This document shows, piece after piece, positions 1-6,547 of a stretch of DNA of 64,000 bases. The stretch's first letter is position 1. The number at the start of each line of letters is the position of its first letter. Source of the DNA: Iodobacter sp. BJB302 (lineage in GTDB: Bacteria > Pseudomonadota > Gammaproteobacteria > Burkholderiales > Chitinibacteraceae); the NCBI RefSeq assembly GCF_002735645.1, contig NZ_PDZG01000001.1, positions 1 to 64,000 on the forward strand, written 5' to 3'. The position numbers and the translations under genes were made by a program. Below the pieces are notes generated by a model. That model saw nothing but the letters and a program-made list of their open reading frames with translations. It was not told the origin of the DNA and did not search any database.

Positions 1-27
1 CAAGAGCAAAGAGGCAGGAAGCTGCAT
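1..27 (-). CDS. Possible tnpB start (partial, IS66)
   Basis: An ATG at 27-25 overlaps the tnpA stop as TAATG and opens a frame of nine codons (MQLPASLLL) to the window edge. Position and coupling are those expected of IS66 tnpB. Only nine residues are visible, so the call rests on context alone. Confidence 0.35.
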
Positions 28-326
28 TAGGCCAGCCCTCTGATCAGCTGTGCCAGCCATTCTGGGGCGATATTGGCGGGTAGCTCTAGTCGACAATGAG
101 AGTGGGTAAGCACCATCACGGGGCTTTTAGGCCATTGTGCGGCGACCAGCGTCAGCGGTTGTTCTTGAGCCGTGCTGGTAGATTTATTGCTGCGCGCAAT
201 CCAATAGCTAAGCGTCGCCAGTTTGAGGTGGTGCAATCGACAAAAAGCACTTTGCGACAAGCCGCTCTCCCGCCACTGAGCCACGCGCAGTAGCCACTCC
301 CCGCGCCGCGTCTGCAAATCCCCCAT
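27..326 (-). CDS. tnpA: IS66 family accessory protein TnpA
   Basis: A 99-residue protein resembling IS66 OrfA/TnpA. Its N-terminal half (RRGEWLLRVAQWRESGLSQSAFCRLHHL) carries the helix-turn-helix-like pattern of this family, with the WxxxVxxWrxSGLSxxxFC signature, followed by a variable basic and hydrophobic tail. TnpA is needed for IS66 transposition together with TnpB and the DDE transposase TnpC; its exact role is not settled. It begins 77 bp inside the element end. Its stop codon overlaps a possible tnpB start (TAATG), which fits the translational coupling common in these elements. Confidence 0.85.
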   Translation of the reverse strand: MGDLQTRRGEWLLRVAQWRESGLSQSAFCRLHHLKLATLSYWIARSNKSTSTAQEQPLTLVAAQWPKSPVMVLTHSHCRLELPANIAPEWLAQLIRGLA

Positions 327-403
327 AAATCCTCCTGCTTGATAAAAACCTCAGCATGACGAAAAAAGGAAAGGGCGTTTAGATGGGAGGGCTAGGCGCT
401 TAC

Positions 404-807
404 ACCATATGCGCCTGGCAGGTTTTTCGTTGTATTGCTTACTGAGATGATTTGTAAAATTTGCACATTACCTCCCCGTGCGGACGTTTTTTCTCTGAAG
501 GCGTATGGTTCACCCGTCAATATTATATGGAGGCCCCTCGTGGACAGTTAAGTCGTCGATCTTCTATCGATCGCTAGCGGCAAGGTTGCATTCTGCCGTT
601 ATCTTGCCGCATTGACGGTAACGATGACTGTTAAGCATCCGGATCAGGATTGCTTGCCTACGCCATCCCCATTTTTTGGCACTTAGCGCGGAGTGATTTT
701 TGATGGCGTGAAACCATCATCAATAGCGTGTCTCAACGTCGCCATTTTGCCGTGACGAAGGTATGCATATGCGCCTGATTAACAATCGTTTATTGAATTT
801 CTAATTT
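404..807. other. Intergenic, structured leader-like segment, no intact gene
   Basis: No convincing coding sequence. Between 514 and 618 the sequence can fold as a closed multi-branch RNA. CCGTCAAT (514-521) pairs with ATTGACGG (611-618). Inside are a hairpin TCGAT-CTTCT-ATCGA (556-570) and a second with 8-bp arms GCGGCAAG/CTTGCCGC (577-584 and 603-610). Downstream, GCTTGCCTACGCC (about 649-661) recalls the 3' part of the M-box Mg2+ riboswitch, but overall similarity by eye is weak. Its place before mgtA/mgtC-type genes makes an ion-responsive leader plausible. CATATGCGCCTG occurs at both 406-417 and 766-777. Confidence 0.35.
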
Positions 808-1111
808 GCACAGTCATTATTTTAATCGGGCTGGTTTATTGAATGCATATTGTCTCAAACACTGGCGGTGAACTTATTACGCACACGTAAATTGCCATTT
901 ATTCAAAGCCGTGCCGCATGGCCTTGCTGGCCGTGACTGCACTAATTATGGCGATTGGTATTTTGTTGCCTATGCCCCTTGGGCGCATTACTTCAAGCTG
1001 CAGGCATTGCCTTTGGCCTATTTTCCTTGCCTGATTGCTATTTTGCTGGGCTATATCACGCTCACGTAAATCATGAAGGGTATTTACGCAAGGCGTTATG
1101 GCTGGCAGTAA
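808..1111 (+). pseudogene. Decayed 3' end of an mgtA-type Mg2+-transporting P-type ATPase
   Basis: Conceptual translation across three frames gives about 100 residues matching the C-terminus of MgtA/MgtB ATPases. From 808 it reads AQSLF*SGWF, then LSQTLAVNLLRTRKLPFIQS and RAAWP. After a 1-base loss near 922-924 it reads LLAVTALIMAIGILLP. After a second shift near 980-990 it reads YFKLQALPLAYFPCLIAILL, then GYITLT*IMKGIYARRYGWQ, ending with a TAA at 1109-1111. Two in-frame stops (823-825 and one in GYITLT*) sit where the family has Gln, consistent with CAA/CAG to TAA changes. The remaining roughly 750 residues are absent. MgtA imports Mg2+; this copy cannot be functional. Confidence 0.85.
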
Positions 1112-1175
1112 TTCTTAAATGAACCAGGGGCAAGATTCATTCTTGCCCTTATTGATTCGCTAAAAGGAGCTGCGC

Positions 1176-1892
1176 ATGCATTTTTCGCAGAGTTTTGATC
1201 TAAACCTGTTGTTTAATTCTTTTTTAAATTTGAGTACCGCTTTTATTCTGGGCTCAATCATCGGTTATGAGCGGCAGTACCGGCAGCGCACTGCCGGTTT
1301 GCGCACCAATACTCTGGTATCGCTGGCTGCTGCCGTGTTTGTGGGGCTGGCTTACCGTTTAAACGGGCCAAGCAGTGCCGCACATGTTGCCGCCTACGTG
1401 GTTTCTGGCGTAGGGTTTTTGGGTGCAGGTACCATTATGAAAGAGGGGCTGAATGTGCGCGGGCTGAATACCGCCGCCACATTGTGGGGCTCTGCGGCTG
1501 TTGGCGCCTGCGCAGGGGCTGGCATGATTGCAGACGCGCTGATGGCTGCGGTATTTGTGCTGGCGGCCAATACTTTATTACGCCCCGTAGTGAACGCCAT
1601 TAACCGCACGCCGGTTAACGATCAGACAGGCGAGGTGAGTTACCAGATCTGTATGATTGTGGATGGCGACAGGCAAAAACATGCTTTAAGTGCGCTGGAG
1701 TCCCTGCTGGAACAAGCTCAGTACCCCCTTGGGGATCTGGATGTGGAGCCTTTTGGCGATGATGACGTCGAAATCACGGCCACGTTGCTTTCTACTTCGG
1801 TGGATTCGGGCAAGCTGGATGCCCTGATCGCACAAATGACCAAGCGCCCGTATATCAAGCAAGTCTTCTGGAATTTGTCTGCGGCAGAATAA
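1176..1892 (+). CDS. mgtC: MgtC/SapB family membrane protein
   Basis: 238 residues. The N-terminal two thirds is the hydrophobic MgtC/SapB domain with its signature segments: GSIIGYERQYRQRTAGLRTN near residues 27-46, then GVGFLGAGTIMKEG and NVRGLNTAATLWGSAAVGA. The soluble C-terminal part (about 150-238) resembles an ACT-like domain. MgtC proteins support growth at low Mg2+; in Salmonella MgtC also modulates the F1Fo ATP synthase. AAAAGGAG lies 7 bases before the ATG, which supports this start. The gene follows a decayed mgtA and so preserves the mgtA-mgtC pairing seen in other bacteria. It is now the only intact Mg2+-related gene here. Confidence 0.93.
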   Translation: MHFSQSFDLNLLFNSFLNLSTAFILGSIIGYERQYRQRTAGLRTNTLVSLAAAVFVGLAYRLNGPSSAAHVAAYVVSGVGFLGAGTIMKEGLNVRGLNTAATLWGSAAVGACAGAGMIADALMAAVFVLAANTLLRPVVNAINRTPVNDQTGEVSYQICMIVDGDRQKHALSALESLLEQAQYPLGDLDVEPFGDDDVEITATLLSTSVDSGKLDALIAQMTKRPYIKQVFWNLSAAE

Positions 1893-1900
1893 AGCGCAAA

Positions 1901-1926
1901 AAAAACCCGCATTGGCGGGGTTTTCT
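1901..1926. terminator. Bidirectional terminator between mgtC and adhE
   Basis: Stem AACCCGC/GCGGGGTT with an ATTG-containing loop, flanked by eight A on the left and TTTTCT on the right. It lies between the convergent mgtC and adhE genes. The T tract is stronger on the minus strand, for adhE. Confidence 0.85.
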
Positions 1927-1939
1927 ATCAGCTCGGTGC

Positions 1940-4567
1940 TTATTTAGCAGCTTGCTCTTCACGCAGATGGTTTTCTACAAAAGCGTTACCGTAGTAGCTG
2001 TCCAGCAAGAGTTGTTTCAGCTCTGAAATCAATGGGTAACGCGGGTTAGCACCGGTACATTGATCGTCAAACGCTTCTTCAGCCAGTTGATCCACTTTAG
2101 AGAGGAACAGCGCTTCAGGTACACCCGCTTCTTTAATCGAAGCAGGTATTTGAATCGTTGTTTTCAGCTCTTCAACCCAGGCAATCAGGTTTGCTACTTT
2201 TTGCTCATCATTCTTGCCGCCAAGGCCAAGGTGTTCAGCAATATCAGCATAACGGCAACGCGCTTGCGGGCGATCGTACTGGCTGAATGCAGTTTGCTTG
2301 GTTGGAATGTCTGCCGAATTGAAACGAATTACGTTAGAAATCAGCAGGGCATTGGCCAGACCGTGTGCCAGATGGAACTCTGCACCCAGCTTATGCGCCA
2401 TGGAGTGACAAACCCCCAGGAATGCATTGGCAAACGCAATACCGGCGATGGTTGAAGCATTGTGTACCAGCTCGCGTGCTTTTGGATCTTTTGCACCATT
2501 AATATAAGACGATGGTAAGTTTTCTTTCAGCAGTTTCAGTGACTGCAGTGCCTGCGGATCAGAGTACTCATTTGCCAATACGGATACATAAGCTTCTAAA
2601 GCGTGTGTTACCGCATCAATCCCACCAAAGGCAGTCAGGCTTTTTGGCATATTCATCACTAAATCGGCATCAATAATCGCCATGTTTGGTGTGAGCTCGT
2701 AATCGGCAATCGGGTATTTCATGCCGGTTTTTTCATCTGTAACCACCGCAAACGGGGTCACTTCTGAGCCAGTACCTGATGTGGTTGGAATCGCAACCAG
2801 TTCAGCTTTGATGCCCATTTTAGGGAACTTGTAAATACGCTTAGTGATATCCATAAAGCGCAGGGCAAGGTCTTCAAAGTGAACTTCAGGATGCTCGTAC
2901 ATCACCCACATAATTTTTGCCGCATCCATTGGCGAGCCGCCACCTAGCGCAATAATTACGTCAGGTTTAAACATGTTCAACGAATGCACGCCTTTACGAA
3001 CCACTTCTAATGTCGGATCGGCTTCAACTTCGTGGAATACTTCGACTTCCATGCCCATTTGCTTCAGCACTTTGATGGTTTCATCGCAGTAGCCATTGGC
3101 AAACAGGTAAGGTCCGGTCACAACAGTTGCACGTTTTTTGCCAGTCAGATCAGCAAGGGCAAATGGCAGACAACCACGACGGAAGTAGATGTTTTTAGGA
3201 AGTTTGTGCCACAACATGTTTTCGGCCCGTTTAGCGACAGTTTTGGTGTTGATCAGGTGTTTTGGACCCACGTTCTCAGAGATCGAATTACCCCCCCATG
3301 AACCACAACCCAGCGTTAACGACGGAGCCAGCTTAAAGTTGTACAAGTCGCCAATCCCGCCTTGCGAAGCAGGGGAGTTAATCAGAATACGGGCAGTTTT
3401 CATTTTGTCGCCAAAATAAGCAATGCGTTCGTGCTGCTGATCCTGATCGGTATAAAGCGCGGAGGTATGGCCAATCCCACCCAGAGCAACCAATGCTTCA
3501 GCCTTGGATACGGCCTCGTAAAAGTCTTTAGCGCGGTACATGGCTAAAGTCGGGGATAGTTTTTCGTGAGCAAAAGCTTCTTCTTCGCCGGTTGATGTGA
3601 CTTCAGCAATCAGAATCTTTGTGTAACTAGGCACTTTAATACCGGCCATTTCTGCAATCTTAACTGCAGCCTGACCCACAACACCTGCATTCAGATTGCC
3701 CTCAATCAGAATAACTTTACGCACAGCTTCAGCTTCTTTCTTGCTTAAGATATGGCCACCACTTTGCGCAAAACGGGCTTTCATTGCTTCATAAACACTG
3801 TCAACCACGATGACAGATTGCTCAGAGGCACACACAACGCCGTTATCGAAGGTTTTGGACATTAGAATAGAAGCAACAGCGCGTTTGATGTCAGCGGTTT
3901 CATCGATCACAACCGGTGTATTGCCAGCCCCCACACCAATGGCTGGCTTGCCGGATGAGTAGGCTGCACGAACCATGCCCGGGCCGCCTGTGGCCAAAAT
4001 AAGGTTGATGTCTTTGTGTTTCATCAGCTGGTTAGACAGCTCAACAGTTGGCTGATCAATCCAGCCGATAATATCGCGTGGCGCGCCAGCCGCTACAGCT
4101 GCATCCAGCACAATACGTGCTGCTTCACAGGTTGAGCCTTTTGCACGCGGGTGTGGGCTGAAAACAATACCATTACGGGTTTTAAGTGCAATCAGCGCTT
4201 TAAAAATGGCGGTAGAAGTAGGGTTGGTTGTTGGCACGATCCCGCAAATGATCCCGATAGGCTCTGCGATAGTGATAATGCCGTACGCGTCATCCTGAGA
4301 CAAAATGCCGCAGGTTTTTTCATCTTTGTACGCGTTATAAATATATTCAGAAGCAAAGTGATTTTTAATTACTTTATCTTCAAGTACGCCCATGCCAGTT
4401 TCTGCAACGGCAAGCTTGGCCAGTGGCAAGCGCGCATCTGCGGCAGCCAGTGCAGCGGCACGGAAAATCTTGTCAACTTGTTCTTGTGAGTATGTAGCAA
4501 AAAGCTGCTGCGCTTTTTTAACCCGCGCCATCAGTGCATCGAGTTCTTGAATGTTAGAAACAGTCAT
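1940..4567 (-). CDS. adhE: Bifunctional acetaldehyde-CoA/alcohol dehydrogenase AdhE
   Basis: 875 residues (E. coli 891). Converts acetyl-CoA to acetaldehyde and then ethanol, consuming two NADH; a cytoplasmic, spirosome-forming fermentative enzyme. The N-terminal aldehyde dehydrogenase domain (about 1-440) has the catalytic Cys in DNGVVCASEQ at residue 246, the same number as in E. coli. The C-terminal iron-dependent alcohol dehydrogenase has ALGGGSPMDAAKIMW, the GTGSEVTPF nucleotide-binding segment, and Fe ligands in GGIDAVTHALEAY and CHSMAHKLGAEFHLAHG. The start is supported by a purine-rich site (GAGATGAAAA) just upstream. A perfect ANR/FNR box upstream suggests induction without oxygen. 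Confidence 0.98.
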   Translation of the reverse strand: MTVSNIQELDALMARVKKAQQLFATYSQEQVDKIFRAAALAAADARLPLAKLAVAETGMGVLEDKVIKNHFASEYIYNAYKDEKTCGILSQDDAYGIITIAEPIGIICGIVPTTNPTSTAIFKALIALKTRNGIVFSPHPRAKGSTCEAARIVLDAAVAAGAPRDIIGWIDQPTVELSNQLMKHKDINLILATGGPGMVRAAYSSGKPAIGVGAGNTPVVIDETADIKRAVASILMSKTFDNGVVCASEQSVIVVDSVYEAMKARFAQSGGHILSKKEAEAVRKVILIEGNLNAGVVGQAAVKIAEMAGIKVPSYTKILIAEVTSTGEEEAFAHEKLSPTLAMYRAKDFYEAVSKAEALVALGGIGHTSALYTDQDQQHERIAYFGDKMKTARILINSPASQGGIGDLYNFKLAPSLTLGCGSWGGNSISENVGPKHLINTKTVAKRAENMLWHKLPKNIYFRRGCLPFALADLTGKKRATVVTGPYLFANGYCDETIKVLKQMGMEVEVFHEVEADPTLEVVRKGVHSLNMFKPDVIIALGGGSPMDAAKIMWVMYEHPEVHFEDLALRFMDITKRIYKFPKMGIKAELVAIPTTSGTGSEVTPFAVVTDEKTGMKYPIADYELTPNMAIIDADLVMNMPKSLTAFGGIDAVTHALEAYVSVLANEYSDPQALQSLKLLKENLPSSYINGAKDPKARELVHNASTIAGIAFANAFLGVCHSMAHKLGAEFHLAHGLANALLISNVIRFNSADIPTKQTAFSQYDRPQARCRYADIAEHLGLGGKNDEQKVANLIAWVEELKTTIQIPASIKEAGVPEALFLSKVDQLAEEAFDDQCTGANPRYPLISELKQLLLDSYYGNAFVENHLREEQAAK

Positions 4568-5217
4568 TTTTCATCTCCAGAGAAACTGTATAAACGGCTT
4601 TAAAATCACTAATCAATTGGGACCTGCGAACTTGCTGCTGGTTCACATGGGTAAAGCGAACATCTACAGAATATACCGGGCAGCCTAAGGCCACTTGATA
4701 AATATCAAACTGCATTTGATCATTTTATATTTGTTCGCATAATGTATATTATGTAAAGTTAAATACATCGGATCTTAGCGGCAATGTTATTCTTATCAAC
4801 CCTTCATCAACGCTATGCTGCCGTACTGAAATAATAAGATCCTTCGTTGATTTAAAGGATGATTTTGAAGGCCAGTAAAAAACCCTAGCGCTTCAGGTGC
4901 TAAAAAGCCATGAGTGTTAAGCTGTCTATAACGCTCTGCAGTATGAATGTTGAAATTTTAATTCCTTGAATCAGGATTTGTATGCTGATTTTTTCTATGC
5001 TTAAGTGAAGTTCAGTATTTATTCCTAATGTTTTATTGAGACCTTTCCAGGGGCAAAGTAAATATTCATCAGGCCTGAAATGCTTGCCATGCCTTTGTTC
5101 TATTGGTGTTTGTAGTTGTCAATCCATTGGCTGGGGTAAAAGCTACACATTCAAAACGTGACAACTGACACATTCAGTCACTAAAATGGCGTCCGCCTTA
5201 AATGATCACAAAGTAAT
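4568..5217. other. Long intergenic region between adhE and a small regulator gene
   Basis: 650 bp, AT-rich, between divergent genes. It holds the adhE promoter (4668-4708). A 19-codon ORF at 4909-4968 (MSVKLSITL...) has no convincing ribosome site and is not called. No RNA gene was recognised in the rest. Confidence 0.6.
4668..4708 (-). promoter_or_regulatory. ANR/FNR-type promoter of adhE
   Basis: TTGATAAATATCAA at 4695-4708 is a perfect match to the FNR/ANR consensus TTGAT-N4-ATCAA. On the minus strand a -10-like TATATT or TATTCT lies at 4675-4668. The box is thus centred about 39-41 bases upstream of the predicted start site, the class II position for FNR activation. Transcript start and anaerobic control are inferred. 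Confidence 0.8.
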
Positions 5218-5502
5218 ATGCGTCAGATCGAAGATACTAAAACTGCTGAATTACCCGGCATGCCGACGGCTAAGAGACGTGGGCGCCCTCCTCTTGGGGA
5301 GCGCGCCATGACGGCTGCTGAGCGCCAGAGAGCCAGCAGAAAAGCCCGTTTTCAGGCGGGTTTAAAAAATATGAGTTTAACAACACCCGTGCAATTTAAT
5401 GCAATGGTGGATATTGCTACGCGTGAAAAACTAAAGCGCGTTGCTGCAGAACAGGGTTTAACGATGGGGCAATTGCTTGATCGTCTGATTGAACAACTAT
5501 GA
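5218..5502 (+). CDS. Small basic AT-hook / ribbon-helix-helix-like protein
   Basis: 94 residues, rich in Arg and Lys. RRGRPPLGER near residues 20-29 has the RGRPP core of an AT-hook minor-groove binder. The C-terminal section (about 58-94, VQFNAMVDIATREKLKRVAA then EQGLTMGQLLDRLIEQL) has the strand-helix-helix pattern of ribbon-helix-helix or RepA-type regulators. A DNA-binding role is inference, and no specific family was recognised. The ribosome site before the ATG is weak. It lies alone between the adhE upstream region and the convergent phasin gene, and a bidirectional terminator closes it. Confidence 0.65.
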   Translation: MRQIEDTKTAELPGMPTAKRRGRPPLGERAMTAAERQRASRKARFQAGLKNMSLTTPVQFNAMVDIATREKLKRVAAEQGLTMGQLLDRLIEQL

Positions 5503-5516
5503 TCAATCTTTTAGCC

Positions 5517-5550
5517 ATAAAAAAAGACACCTTGCGGTGTCTTTTTTTAT
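5517..5550. terminator. Bidirectional terminator
   Basis: AAAAAAGACACC-TTGC-GGTGTCTTTTTT: an 8-bp stem with a tetraloop, flanked by an A tract and a T tract. It lies between the small regulator gene and the convergent phasin gene. Confidence 0.92.
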
Positions 5551-5564
5551 TTAAAACGAATGGC

Positions 5565-6131
5565 TTATGCCGATGCTTTTGTAGCAACGACTTTTGCGCC
5601 CGCTTCAGCTGCATTTACAGTTGCGCTGACTAATTCGGATGCGATTTTTTGACCTGTTTTAGAAACAGCGTCATAGGTATTGCTGGCCGTTTCAACAACG
5701 TTACGCAGTGCATTAACTGCCACACCTGAACCCGCTGGAGCGTTTTCAGTGGCTTTATCTAAAGTAGCCAGCAAGTTTTTGTTGAATTCTAAAACTTGCT
5801 CTTCGATCAGGCTGTTTAATTCTTGTTGTGTTGCGCTTGCAGCGTCAAATACATTGCGTGCCACTGCTAGGCTTTTTTCAACTGAAGGCTGCGCAAGCTG
5901 GCGCTGGAAAGCCACCAAACCTTGAACATCTTTTACGGCAGACAATGTTTTGGTTGTTTCTGCATTTTCAGCGATTAAATCGCGGGTAATGCCAATTTGC
6001 AGGTTAACTAAACGTTCTACACTGCTCAGTGCGATATTTGTAAGGCGCAGGGATTTTTCCAAATTAGCCTGGCCAAAATCAGCAAATTGCTTAGGATTGA
6101 ATTGTGGGGTTTTAAACAGGTCTTTAAACAT
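5565..6131 (-). CDS. phaP: Phasin family protein (PHA granule coat)
   Basis: 188 residues from the start chosen here. Phasins coat polyhydroxyalkanoate granules and set their size and number. The protein is an amphipathic, mostly helical Ala/Val/Lys/Glu-rich chain. FKDLFKTPQFNPKQFADFGQ near the N-terminus and the TNIALSSVERLVNLQI segment are typical of the betaproteobacterial phasin family. The ATG at 6131 (MFKDLF) follows GGAGAAACCACC, a good ribosome site; a frame ten codons longer has no such support. The promoter is flanked by two identical 15-bp elements, probably operators for the PHA repressor PhaR. Convergent with the small regulator gene; codon use looks native. Confidence 0.92.
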   Translation of the reverse strand: MFKDLFKTPQFNPKQFADFGQANLEKSLRLTNIALSSVERLVNLQIGITRDLIAENAETTKTLSAVKDVQGLVAFQRQLAQPSVEKSLAVARNVFDAASATQQELNSLIEEQVLEFNKNLLATLDKATENAPAGSGVAVNALRNVVETASNTYDAVSKTGQKIASELVSATVNAAEAGAKVVATKASA

Positions 6132-6145
6132 GGTGGTTTCTCCGG

Positions 6146-6220
6146 TTGTGCAGTGCAACAATGCAATTCATTATGGAGGCATTACCCACCCGGAGTCAAA
6201 CCATTTTGTGCAGTGCAACA
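6146..6220 (-). promoter_or_regulatory. Phasin promoter flanked by two identical 15-bp operator-like repeats
   Basis: TTGTGCAGTGCAACA occurs twice, at 6146-6160 and 6206-6220, exactly 60 bp apart. Each is an imperfect palindrome of TGCA half-sites around a central G. Between them on the minus strand is a sigma70-like promoter: -35 TTGACT (6199-6194), an 18-base spacer, and -10 CATAAT (6175-6170). One element lies just upstream of the -35 and the other just after the start site. PhaR-type repressors are known to control phasin promoters through TGC-rich sites. That assignment is inference. Confidence 0.75.
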
Positions 6221-6250
6221 AAATATTCAGGCCGCCCTGAAAAAAACACA

Positions 6251-6424
6251 CTAAGCCCTTGTATCTACAAGACTTCCAAGCCCGGAAGGATTGTTGCATT
6301 TTGGCGCTTCAGGTACAGCGCTGAGTAAACTTAAGGCAGATTGTGCCTGTATATCCATCGATTTTTTAGCCATCATCAGTGCCGCTGTATTTTGCACTGT
6401 GGCGCTGCTTGCAGAAACTTCCAT
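6251..6424 (-). CDS. YjfB-like putative motility protein
   Basis: 57 residues from the ATG at 6424 (MEVSASSATVQNTAALM...). The segment MMAKKSMDIQAQSALSLLSA matches the small YjfB family (putative motility proteins, often near flagellar genes), whose core is MDIQAQSA followed by a hydrophobic stretch. TGAGGTG lies about 5 bases before the start. The biochemical role is unknown. It sits upstream of and parallel to the phasin gene, with the phasin promoter between them, so it need not share its regulation. Confidence 0.75.
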   Translation of the reverse strand: MEVSASSATVQNTAALMMAKKSMDIQAQSALSLLSAVPEAPKCNNPSGLGSLVDTRA

Positions 6425-6547
6425 AAAACACCTCACAGCAAGGATTTAGTGGCCTTATTCTAGCACTCAGAGGGGCGATATGCTGTGTGAAATGATCTGT
6501 GCGATGTTTCCTGTGGCTCAAAGCGCGATGAGTGATAAAATGCCGCG

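Larger units (their letters stand above)
1..403 (-). mobile_element. IS66-family insertion sequence, one end only
   Basis: The element is cut by the window start. Its outer end is at about 403, where the minus strand reads GTAAGCGCCTAGCCCTCCC. This has the GTAAG-type tip typical of IS66-family terminal inverted repeats. The first gene inward is a TnpA-type accessory gene reading away from this end, as expected for the left end of IS66. IS66 elements usually make an 8-bp target duplication, which would be ACCATATG (404-411) here; the other copy is outside the window. The family call rests on the TnpA-like protein and the repeat. Whether the element is complete cannot be seen. Confidence 0.8.

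Noticed and set aside
2060-2455. 131-codon ORF opposite adhE
   Set aside because: Antisense shadow of a conserved dehydrogenase domain.
4909-4968. 19-codon ORF in the adhE upstream region as a leader peptide
   Set aside because: On the opposite strand to adhE and without a ribosome site or terminator that would make an attenuator.
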